Notes under the pieces: generated by a model
Seen by the model: the letters and a program-made list of their open reading frames with translations, nothing else
Told to the model about the DNA's origin: nothing
Databases searched by the model: none
Made by a program: the position numbers and the translations under genes
Part shown: piece by piece, positions 31,104-38,694 of the stretch
Layout: every line of letters starts with the position of its first letter
Numbering within the stretch: the first letter of the stretch is position 1
Source of the DNA: Bacteroidota bacterium
GTDB taxonomy: Bacteria; Bacteroidota; Bacteroidia; UBA7662
DNA: 44,128 nucleotides
Assembly: GCA_005799065.1 (NCBI GenBank)
Contig: SYHW01000060.1
Location: 72,654 to 116,781 of the forward strand
Reading direction: 5' to 3'

Positions 31104-32582
31104 ATGCCAAAGAAAAAAGTTGTCGTAATCGGTTCGGGCTTCGCAGGATTATCTGCCGCCACCAACCTCGCCCACAAAGGTTATCAGGTCACTCTTCTCG
31201 AAAAGAACGCCCAATTCGGTGGGCGGGCGCGTGTGATGGAAAGTCAGGGATTTCGTTTCGATATGGGGCCATCTTGGTATTGGATGCCCGACGTTTTCGA
31301 GGCTTATTTCGCTCAGTTCGGCAAGAAGGTATCCGACTACTACCACCTCCACCGGCTCGACCCCGGATACACTGTATTTTTTGGAAAGGATGATGTGATG
31401 ACCGTTCCAGCCCGAATGCCTGAAATAGAACAGATGTTTGAGCAATACGAACCCGGATCGGCCAAAAAACTGCGGTCATTTATGACACAGGCAGGCGAAA
31501 AATACCAAATCGGTATGCGCGACTTGGTCTACAAGCCCAACCGCTCTGTTTTGGAATACGCCAGTGTATCACTGCTCAGAAATATGCTCAAAATGGATGT
31601 GTTTCAATCGATGCGCAGCCATGTATATGCCCATTTCAAAGAGCCACGTTTGCGAAAACTCATGGAATTTCCGGTGCTTTTCCTGGGTGCAACGCCTCAA
31701 AACACGCCGGCGCTCTACAGCCTCATGAATTATGCAGATCTATCGCTCGGTACCTGGTATCCCATGGGTGGAATGGGGGAAATTGTTAAAGCTTTTGTTG
31801 CCCTCGCTGAAGAAAAGGGCGTTGAATTGATCCCGAATGCCGAAGTACAGTCCATTGAGTGTGCGGGTGCACAGGTCACGCGCGTTCATACTACGCAAAA
31901 GACCTACGACGCCGATGTCGTGGTTGCTGCGGGCGATTACCATCACATCGAGCAGGAAGTTCTGCCCGCCACGCATCGACAGTACAGCCCTGCTTACTGG
32001 AAAAACCGAACCATGGCACCTTCGAGTCTTCTGTTTTATATTGGACTAAAAAAACCATTGCCCGGACTCACTCACCACAGTTTGTTTTTCGATGAGGAGT
32101 TCGATCGGCATGCTGAACAAATTTACGCCCGTCCATCGTGGCCAGACCGACCCTTGTTTTACACATCGCTCAGCAGCAAAACGGACCCAACAGTGGCTCC
32201 CGAAGGAAAGGAAAATTTGGTAATTCTTGTGCCCCTCGCGGTCGACCTTCCGGATCCAGAGGAGGCGCGCGAACGTTGCTACCATCAAGTGATGGATCGT
32301 TTCGAACATATAACAGGGGTGGGGATACGCGACCTGGTTGAGGTTCGCCACAGCTATGCGCACTCCGATTTTCGGCGCGATTACCATGCATTCGGGGGTA
32401 ATGCCTACGGTTTAGCCAATACCCTGGCCCAAACGGCCATTTTCAAGCCCTCTATGCGGCACAAAAAGTTGCCGAATTTATATTTCACAGGGCAGCTTAC
32501 CATACCCGGTCCGGGTGTTCCACCTACCATTATTTCTGGGCAGGTGGTTACAGGCGAAATTGTTCGCGATTGGCCTATCTGA
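31104..32582 (+). CDS. crtI: Phytoene desaturase
   Basis: This is a 492-residue CrtI-type FAD desaturase that converts phytoene to lycopene or a related polyene. The N-terminal FAD motif is VVVIGSGFAGLSAATNLAHKGYQVTLLEKNAQFGGRAR, followed by GFRFDMGPSWYWMPDVFEAYF. Family stretches further in are FLGATPQNTPALYSLMNYADL, GTWYPMGGMGEIVKAF and the C-terminal carotenoid-oxidoreductase motif LYFTGQLTIPGPGVPPTIISGQVV. The length is standard. It is the first structural gene of the crt set and lies behind two candidate operator regions; crtB follows after 90 nt. The start is fixed by the MPKKKVVVIGSG N-terminus. Confidence 0.96.
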   Translation: MPKKKVVVIGSGFAGLSAATNLAHKGYQVTLLEKNAQFGGRARVMESQGFRFDMGPSWYWMPDVFEAYFAQFGKKVSDYYHLHRLDPGYTVFFGKDDVMTVPARMPEIEQMFEQYEPGSAKKLRSFMTQAGEKYQIGMRDLVYKPNRSVLEYASVSLLRNMLKMDVFQSMRSHVYAHFKEPRLRKLMEFPVLFLGATPQNTPALYSLMNYADLSLGTWYPMGGMGEIVKAFVALAEEKGVELIPNAEVQSIECAGAQVTRVHTTQKTYDADVVVAAGDYHHIEQEVLPATHRQYSPAYWKNRTMAPSSLLFYIGLKKPLPGLTHHSLFFDEEFDRHAEQIYARPSWPDRPLFYTSLSSKTDPTVAPEGKENLVILVPLAVDLPDPEEARERCYHQVMDRFEHITGVGIRDLVEVRHSYAHSDFRRDYHAFGGNAYGLANTLAQTAIFKPSMRHKKLPNLYFTGQLTIPGPGVPPTIISGQVVTGEIVRDWPI

Positions 32583-32672
32583 TCTTATTGATTGATCGAC
32601 CTTAGGAGGCTGTGGAAAAGTTTTTCAAAACCTTTGTCAGATTTGTTTGTTCATAATACATAATTACAGTTT

Positions 32673-33512
32673 ATGCTCGAACTCTACCGCCGCACCAACA
32701 TCGAATGCAGTAGGATTATCACCCGAAATTATAGCACCTCATTTAGCATGGGAATCTTGGCATTCGATAAGAAATTCAGGGATCCCATCTATGCCATTTA
32801 CGGTTTTGTACGGTATGCTGATGAAATTGTTGATACGTTCCATTCCTTCAACAAATCCGAGCTTTTGGAAGAGTTTACTCAAGATACTTGGAAAGCGATC
32901 GACAGGGGCATCAGCCTAAATCCCGTGCTCGATTCTTATCAGAAAACCGTTTCCGAGTATGGAATTGGTCGCGATCTGATCCAAGCCTTTCTCGACAGCA
33001 TGTCTATGGACTTGCAAGACATCGAATATGCGGAACAATCCTACAATACTTATATCTATGGATCGGCTGAGGTCGTGGGTCTGATGTGTCTGCGCGTGTT
33101 TTGTGCAGGCGATGATTCCCTCTATGACCACCTCAGACCCGCTGCTCGGCACCTTGGTGCTGCTTTTCAAAAAGTGAACTTTCTGCGTGACATCCGCGAC
33201 GATTATGAAAACCGTGGTAGAACCTATTTCCCTGGAGTCGATTTAGGACTTCACTTTGATCAACGTGCCAAAAAAGCGATAGAAGCGGATATTGAAGAAG
33301 ATTTCAAAAAGGCGTATGAAGGCATCCGTCAACTTCCCAGTGGCTCACGCACGGGAGTTCTTACTGCTTATCGTTTTTATTTGAATCTATTTCGGAAAAT
33401 CAAGCGCACAGAGCCTGCTCAAGTTATGGCCACGCGAATTCGCATCAATAATTTTGAAAAGGCAGCACTTCTCATTGGGTCTGTGCTTTCGCATCGCTTG
33501 TCTTGGCTTTAG
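32673..33512 (+). CDS. crtB: Phytoene synthase
   Basis: This is a 279-residue squalene/phytoene synthase that joins two geranylgeranyl diphosphates into phytoene. The two Asp-rich metal-binding motifs are present: DEIVD at residues 50-54 (FVRYADEIVDTF) and DIRDD at about 170-175 (FLRDIRDDYENRGRTYFP). YIYGSAEVVGLMCLRVFC lies between. It lies 90 nt after crtI, with an AT-rich spacer that contains TTTGTTTGTTC and ATACAT, related to but not the same as the crtI palindrome. The crtI-crtB order is usual in Bacteroidota. Confidence 0.96.
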   Translation: MLELYRRTNIECSRIITRNYSTSFSMGILAFDKKFRDPIYAIYGFVRYADEIVDTFHSFNKSELLEEFTQDTWKAIDRGISLNPVLDSYQKTVSEYGIGRDLIQAFLDSMSMDLQDIEYAEQSYNTYIYGSAEVVGLMCLRVFCAGDDSLYDHLRPAARHLGAAFQKVNFLRDIRDDYENRGRTYFPGVDLGLHFDQRAKKAIEADIEEDFKKAYEGIRQLPSGSRTGVLTAYRFYLNLFRKIKRTEPAQVMATRIRINNFEKAALLIGSVLSHRLSWL

Positions 33513-33598
33513 GCTGAGGATAAACGATTTTTTCCTTTTTTTGAGTCGATTTGACCGAATGTTAAGGTTGACATTTGTTTCAAGTTCCTCGATTATTG

Positions 33599-35272
33599 AT
33601 GAAACACAGAAACCGCCGGCAACGTCCAAAAGAATCCATGCAGGAACTTCGGTTGGAGCAACAGGACATGCCTTCCAATCATGGTGATTTAGATGAAGAA
33701 ATATCAACGTCGAGGCGCAATCTTCGTTATCGACGCAGATCAGGATCTGGGTCGGCAGAATATGAAGTTGTCGGTCAACGGGTAGCAGTCATTGGAGGTG
33801 GTGTGGCCGGTCTGGCAGCAGCGGCCCGTCTAGCAGCTCAAGGTTACAGAGTAGATTTATTGGAGGCGGCTTCCGAACCTGGGGGTAAAATGCGCGATTA
33901 CCAAGCCGATGGTTTTCGATTCGATGGGGGTCCTTCATTGTTTACCCTGCCAGAGGTCATGGAGCAGCTCTTCGCCGACTGTGGTAAAAAGATGTCCGAT
34001 TATGTAACATACGATCGGTTGGAATTGGTGACTCGGTATTTTTACCCCGACGGAACCCAGGTTAATGCGTGGTCGTCGCCCGAACGACTGGCATCTGAAT
34101 TGGAACTCAAAATTGGTGAGCCCACCGCGCAAGTATTAGCGTTTCTAAAACGGGCAGCCTATATGTACCGAATCACGGCTTCGGTTTTTATCGAGCGATC
34201 TCTTCATGATTGGCGCAATTTGCTGCGTCTAAGCACGTTTTTACGTCTATTCGCCATTCCCCGGCTGGGCATTTTCACGAGCATGTATCATTTTCAGAAG
34301 CGGTGGCTGCGTCATGAACGCAGTCTTCAGTTATTTGGTCGATTCGCGACCTACAATGGAAGTGATCCGTATAGGGCGCCAGGTACACTTAGTATGATTG
34401 CCCACATTGAACAGGAAAGAGGGGCCTTTTATCCCCATGGAGGCATGGTAGCTCTTCGGAATGCGCTGCATCAGCTGGCCATTGACCTAGGTGTGCACAT
34501 CAGAGTGAACACTCGGGCCGATCGGTTTTGGATCCATGAAAAACGACTGAAGGGCTTGCTTTTAGGGGAGGAACGGGAGGTCTACCCCATTGTGGTTTGT
34601 GCCAACGACATATTGCAGGTGCAACGCCAACAGATGCCTCGGAAATACAGCCTCAAAAGGTTTTTGTCGCAGGAACTCAGCACATCGGCTGTGGTGTTTC
34701 ACTGGGCTGTTCGGGGTTCCTTTCCCCAATTGGATCTGCATAACGTATTTTTCTCCGCACACTACAGGCGCGAATTTCAGCATTTGCAACGCGGCGAGAT
34801 CGACTTCGATCCCACTTGGTATGTCTACATCAGTTCGAAAAAAAATCCTGCCGATGCCCCTTCAGGCTTTGAAAATTGGTTTGTTATGGCCAATGTACCC
34901 GCTCAGCGCGACCTTCCTTGGGAGGCATTGGTGGAGCGGCTGCGTGAGGAGGCACTTGATCGTTTGAGCAAGGCCCTTGGCATAGACCTCAAGTCTCTGG
35001 TGAATGAACAACGGGTCATCACACCCCTCGAAATGGAAAAAGTTACGGGCGCTGTGGGGGGTGCTCTATACGGGCCAGCATCCAACAGCCGGTGGTCTGC
35101 TTTTCTCAGGCAAGCCAACCGCGATCAGCGCATCAAGGGGTTATTTTATTGCGGGGGAACGGTTCACCCGGGTGGTGGAATCCCTTTATGCCTGCACTCG
35201 GCCGCCATCACGGCCGATTTGGTTGCCCGTGCGCATCCTCATCCCAAAGCCAGGAAAAAACACAAGCGCTGA
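33599..35272 (+). CDS. crtD: CrtD-like carotenoid desaturase with N-terminal extension
   Basis: This is a 557-residue CrtI-family FAD oxidoreductase. The dinucleotide motif VAVIGGGVAGLAAAARLAAQGYRVDLLEAA begins near residue 62 and is followed by GFRFDGGPSLFTLPEVM. Its later part (LFGRFATYNGSDPYRAPGTLSMIAHIEQERGAFYPHGGM) resembles CrtD, the 1-hydroxycarotenoid 3,4-desaturase. The end is GLFYCGGTVHPGGGIPLCLHSA. About 55 residues, very rich in Arg and Glu (MKHRNRRQRPKES..., RRNLRYRRRSGSG), precede the fold. ATGs at 33638 and 33668 would shorten but not remove this extension. Its stop overlaps the next ATG by 1 nt (TGATG). With CruF-like it suggests an acyclic-end hydroxylated carotenoid. Confidence 0.86.
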   Translation: MKHRNRRQRPKESMQELRLEQQDMPSNHGDLDEEISTSRRNLRYRRRSGSGSAEYEVVGQRVAVIGGGVAGLAAAARLAAQGYRVDLLEAASEPGGKMRDYQADGFRFDGGPSLFTLPEVMEQLFADCGKKMSDYVTYDRLELVTRYFYPDGTQVNAWSSPERLASELELKIGEPTAQVLAFLKRAAYMYRITASVFIERSLHDWRNLLRLSTFLRLFAIPRLGIFTSMYHFQKRWLRHERSLQLFGRFATYNGSDPYRAPGTLSMIAHIEQERGAFYPHGGMVALRNALHQLAIDLGVHIRVNTRADRFWIHEKRLKGLLLGEEREVYPIVVCANDILQVQRQQMPRKYSLKRFLSQELSTSAVVFHWAVRGSFPQLDLHNVFFSAHYRREFQHLQRGEIDFDPTWYVYISSKKNPADAPSGFENWFVMANVPAQRDLPWEALVERLREEALDRLSKALGIDLKSLVNEQRVITPLEMEKVTGAVGGALYGPASNSRWSAFLRQANRDQRIKGLFYCGGTVHPGGGIPLCLHSAAITADLVARAHPHPKARKKHKR

Positions 35273-35946
35273 TGGTTCGTTGGCTCGATGTCCTTTCGGT
35301 ACGCCGCTATTTTCTCATTTTTTGGGGTATAGTTTATGGTTTTGGCGCTTTGGGTTTAGCATGGCCTACAACACGGCAGTTTTTCTTACTCTGCGTGCCT
35401 TATGTTTTGATTTTGGGTGCAATTCATGTGTGGCTGATGGAGCGACCTGTACCTATGCCCCACAGTGTACTGCTCCTGTTGGGCTGTTTGGCCGGTTGGC
35501 TGGTGGAGGTATATGGTGTCGCCACCGGCAATGTATTTGGTGCATATCATTACGGTCGTGTGCTTGGGTATGCACCCGCCGGTGTGCCATTGGTCATTGG
35601 CATCAATTGGTTGGTACTCGTTTATGCATCCACTCATCTGTCATTTGCAGCTCAAATATCGCCAGAGATACGACCATTTTTGGGTGCCACTGCCGTCATG
35701 CTGGCCGATGTACTGATCGAGCCGGTGGCTGTTTTCCTCGGGTTTTGGACCTGGGATACGCCTGGAGAGGGCAGTCTATTTGTAGCACCCATGCGCAACT
35801 ACATGGCATGGTGGGTGTTTTCCCTGATTTTGTTGTCGCTGGCCGAAATGGCCGGAATCAGGCGGGTGAATCCAGTGGTCCTCTTATATGCCGCCTTTCA
35901 GCTTGCTTTTTTCTTCTTGCTCAATGTTCTAATGATATTTAATTAG
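35272..35946 (+). CDS. cruF: CruF-like carotenoid 1',2'-hydratase (DUF422 family)
   Basis: This is a 224-residue membrane protein with about seven hydrophobic helices. The ATG at 35272 shares a base with the crtD stop, and the first helix (FLIFWGIVYGFGALGLAW) follows directly. The middle part, GWLVEVYGVATGNVFGAYHYGRVLGYAPAGVPLVIGINWLVLVYAS, matches the CruF/DUF422 family, and DVLIEPVAVFLGFWTWDTPG carries conserved acidic residues. CruF hydrates the psi-end of gamma-carotene in myxol-type pathways, a step that CrtD then follows. No cyclase, ketolase or glycosyltransferase gene is in the window, so the final pigment cannot be named. This gene ends the crt run. Confidence 0.87.
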   Translation: MVRWLDVLSVRRYFLIFWGIVYGFGALGLAWPTTRQFFLLCVPYVLILGAIHVWLMERPVPMPHSVLLLLGCLAGWLVEVYGVATGNVFGAYHYGRVLGYAPAGVPLVIGINWLVLVYASTHLSFAAQISPEIRPFLGATAVMLADVLIEPVAVFLGFWTWDTPGEGSLFVAPMRNYMAWWVFSLILLSLAEMAGIRRVNPVVLLYAAFQLAFFFLLNVLMIFN

Positions 35947-36011
35947 TATAACAACAACAACAAAAGTATATTACATGATTTTTTGGAATCTTTACACGCC
36001 AAAATGAATTA

Positions 36012-36812
36012 ATGAAAATGAGACAAAATCACGAAATCGACTACAAAATTTATGGTGAGGAAATGCAGTGTGTGGAGATCGAACTGGATCCGCAGGAAAC
36101 GGTGATTGCCGAAAGTGGAGCCTTTATGTTTATGGATCCAGGCATTGAAATGTCCACACTATTCGGCGATGGGTCTTCGCAAGGTGGAGGGGGCTTTTTG
36201 GGTAAGCTTATGGGTGCTGGTAAACGTCTTCTTACAGGTGAGTCATTGTTTATGACGGCTTTTACCCACACCGGCAGTGGCAAATCGCGGGTCACATTTG
36301 CCGGACCGTATGCGGGTAAGATCATTTGCCTCGATTTGCAAAAATTGGGCGGTAAAGTTGTTTGTCAGAAAGATTCATTCTTATGTGCCGCAAAAGGTGT
36401 GGGTGTGGGTATCGAGTTTCAGCGCAGGTTGGGTACCGGGTTGTTTGGTGGTGAGGGATTTATCATGCAAAAGCTGGAAGGAGATGGGTTGGCCTTTGTG
36501 CATGCAGGTGGCTACATTTTGGAACGTGTGCTTCAGCCGGGTGAGAAGTTGCGGGTCGATACGGGTTGTATTGTGGCATTCACATCCGGTGTCGACTATG
36601 ACATTCAAATGGTTCGGGGGGTGAAAAATATGATTTTTGGTGGGGAGGGGTTGTTTTTTGCCACACTCAGCGGCCCGGGTAAGGTTTGGCTTCAGAGCCT
36701 GCCTGTTTCGAGATTGGCCGCCCGAATTTTGAGCTATGGTACAGGTGCTGGCGGCCGCAAAGAAGAAGGATCAATTCTGGGCGGTTTCGGCAATCTTTTG
36801 GATGGCGATTGA
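36012..36812 (+). CDS. AIM24/TIGR00266 family protein
   Basis: This is a 266-residue protein of the AIM24 family (tryptophan RNA-binding attenuator-like fold). It has the family start ([39 protein letters not shown]), Gly-rich loops ([27 protein letters not shown]) and [22 protein letters not shown]. The function of bacterial members is not known. The mitochondrial relative affects inner-membrane organisation. Only 15 nt separates its stop from that of the opposing enoyl-CoA hydratase. A short (AAC)n run lies in its leader. Confidence 0.9.
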   Translation: MKMRQNHEIDYKIYGEEMQCVEIELDPQETVIAESGAFMFMDPGIEMSTLFGDGSSQGGGGFLGKLMGAGKRLLTGESLFMTAFTHTGSGKSRVTFAGPYAGKIICLDLQKLGGKVVCQKDSFLCAAKGVGVGIEFQRRLGTGLFGGEGFIMQKLEGDGLAFVHAGGYILERVLQPGEKLRVDTGCIVAFTSGVDYDIQMVRGVKNMIFGGEGLFFATLSGPGKVWLQSLPVSRLAARILSYGTGAGGRKEEGSILGGFGNLLDGD

Positions 36813-36827
36813 TCGGATTTATCGGGT

Positions 36828-37607
36828 CTAACGACCAATAAAATTCGGTTTTCGTTTGTCGATAAAGGCTTGCATGCCTTCTTTTTGATCTTGCCCGGCA
36901 AACAGCAAGTAGAAATTCTTGCGCTCAAATTCGAGGCCTTCAGCCAAGTGAGCATCATGCGCTTTGAGTACAGCTTCTTTGGCGAGTCGAATAGCCAGGG
37001 GTGACTGTGCCGCTATTTTCCGGGCCACATTCAAGGCCTCCTCAAGATACAGTTCGACGGGCACCACTTTGTTCACAAGCCCCCAGGCAAGTGCCTGGTG
37101 AGCGCCGATGAATTCCCCAGTTAATACCAGTTCCATGGCACGAACTTTCCCCACCTGACGGGTTAATCGTTGTGTGCCGCCGGCCCCCGGTATCACCCCC
37201 AGTTTAATTTCGGGTTGTCCAAATTGTGCCGTTTCAGAGGCCACCACCAGATCACAGTGCATCACCAATTCATTTCCCCCGCCCAATGCGAATCCAGAAA
37301 CGGCCGCAATGAGGGGCTTTTTGATTTTTTTGATGGTATCCCAAGTCGAAAACTGGTCGATGAGCAGCATGTCGACCGCACTCTTTCCCGACATCTGCCT
37401 GATGTCAGCACCTGCAGCGAAGGCCCGTTCATCGCCTGTAATCACGATCGCCCGAACTTCATCATCCTGATCTAATTGCTTGAGGGTGTCGCGCAATTCC
37501 GCCATGAGTTCAAGATTCAGTGCGTTGAGCTCTTTTGGACGGTTCAAACGGATGAGTGCAATATGGGGTTCGATGCTCGGTTCAACGATGAGGTAGGCAT
37601 GGTTCAT
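36828..37607 (-). CDS. Enoyl-CoA hydratase/isomerase
   Basis: This is a 259-residue crotonase-fold protein. The oxyanion-hole stretches are FAAGADIRQM and VSGFALGGGNELVMHCDLV. The catalytic glutamates expected of a hydratase are present in GGGNELVM and QPEIKLGVIPGAGGTQRL. It should hydrate trans-2-enoyl-CoA in fatty-acid or aromatic degradation. ATG 37607 is chosen over TTG 37628 because it gives the usual short N-terminus (MNHAYLIVEPS). It stands alone on its strand, so its pathway partner is not evident. Confidence 0.92.
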   Translation of the reverse strand: MNHAYLIVEPSIEPHIALIRLNRPKELNALNLELMAELRDTLKQLDQDDEVRAIVITGDERAFAAGADIRQMSGKSAVDMLLIDQFSTWDTIKKIKKPLIAAVSGFALGGGNELVMHCDLVVASETAQFGQPEIKLGVIPGAGGTQRLTRQVGKVRAMELVLTGEFIGAHQALAWGLVNKVVPVELYLEEALNVARKIAAQSPLAIRLAKEAVLKAHDAHLAEGLEFERKNFYLLFAGQDQKEGMQAFIDKRKPNFIGR

Positions 37608-37699
37608 GGGCTTGATCTGTTGTTTCAAAAGACGTACAAATTTCCGTCAATTGCATCAATTATTGAATCAATAATACGCGTAATTTCCACAGGTTAAAC

Positions 37700-37757
37700 T
37701 AAATTTGTGCAAGACTAAATGTACGCAATACGAACTTCTTTAATGGGTTTATGTTTG
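37700..37757 (+). promoter_or_regulatory. Two candidate -7 boxes upstream of the DUF2911 gene
   Basis: TAAATTTG (37700-37707) and TATGTTTG (37750-37757) both match TAnnTTTG. The second is 40 nt before the ATG at 37798. Neither has a TTG at 17-23 nt upstream. Confidence 0.4.
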
Positions 37758-37797
37758 TATTCGCTAAACCTATTTTTTAAACCTTAATGAACTACCT

Positions 37798-38694
37798 ATG
37801 ATTACTTTTACCAAAATTCGTTTCCTGTCTGCAGCAACGATGATCTGCTGCCTTGTGGCCACGCAAGCTTTTTCCCAACTTGTTTTACCCCAACCCAGTC
37901 CGAAAGCCAGCGTGATTCAGGTTGTGGGTGTAACGGAGGTGGCTGTTACCTACAGCAGCCCAGCGGTTAAAGGCCGTGTGGTTTGGGGTGATTTGGTGCC
38001 TTTCGATGAAGTCTGGCGAACCGGTGCGAATTCGGCTACTGAAATCAGCTTCAGTACGGCTGTTCAGATTGCCGGAAATACGGTGAAGGCGGGTAAATAC
38101 GCATTATTTACCATTCCTGGCCGCGATAATTGGACCATCATTCTGAATTCCAATGAAGGTCAGTGGGGCTCAACCAACTACAAAAAGGAGTTGGATGTGG
38201 TACGTTTCACGGTTCGTCCCGGTATGAGCGAGCGCATGCAGGAACGCATGAATTTTGCCATAGAATTGACGGGTGATGATCGGGCCGAGGTAGTTTTGCG
38301 ATGGGAGAAAATGCGGGTGTCTTTTGGTATATCCACTGATCTGAAAACGCTGGCCATGGATAACATCAACCAGTATTTTCACAATGCAAAGGCTGACTGG
38401 TATACCCACCATAATGCTGCCTCGTATTTACTCACCCAGGGAGGCAGTACTGCCGAGGCCCTTCGAATGGCCACGCGTGCCGTAGAATTGAACCCAGAGC
38501 ATTTTATGCCTCATTTCACCAAAGCCCGTGCGCTCGCGGCGTCAGGCAATATCAATGATGCATTGGCTTCAGCCCGTCAGTCGATCGCTGTAGGCGAGGC
38601 TAAAACCAGTGAATGGTTTGAAATGACGCGTCCAGAAATCGAAACATCCATCAAAGGTTGGGTTATTCCAGGTGGGGGAGTCAAGAAGAAGTAG
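37798..38694 (+). CDS. Exported DUF2911 protein with TPR-like C-terminus
   Basis: This is a 298-residue protein with a signal peptide (about residues 1-26, ending TQAFSQ). DUF2911 follows: LPQPSPKASVIQVVGVTEVAVTYSSPAVKGR, VWRTGANSATEISFS and AGKYALFTIPGRDNWTIILN. The last 100 residues form helical TPR-like repeats (AEALRMATRAVELNPEHFMPHFTKARALAASGNINDAL). DUF2911 proteins are common in the Bacteroidota envelope; function unknown. Its 3' end overlaps the GTG start proposed for the PIG-L gene by 23 nt, so the three genes to 43029 are probably one transcript. Confidence 0.9.
   Translation: MITFTKIRFLSAATMICCLVATQAFSQLVLPQPSPKASVIQVVGVTEVAVTYSSPAVKGRVVWGDLVPFDEVWRTGANSATEISFSTAVQIAGNTVKAGKYALFTIPGRDNWTIILNSNEGQWGSTNYKKELDVVRFTVRPGMSERMQERMNFAIELTGDDRAEVVLRWEKMRVSFGISTDLKTLAMDNINQYFHNAKADWYTHHNAASYLLTQGGSTAEALRMATRAVELNPEHFMPHFTKARALAASGNINDALASARQSIAVGEAKTSEWFEMTRPEIETSIKGWVIPGGGVKKK

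Noticed and set aside
35004-35942. Plus-strand 312-codon Cys-rich frame over crtD/cruF
   Set aside because: Frame-shifted reading of the CruF-like gene; the CruF frame has transmembrane helices and family motifs, this one has none.
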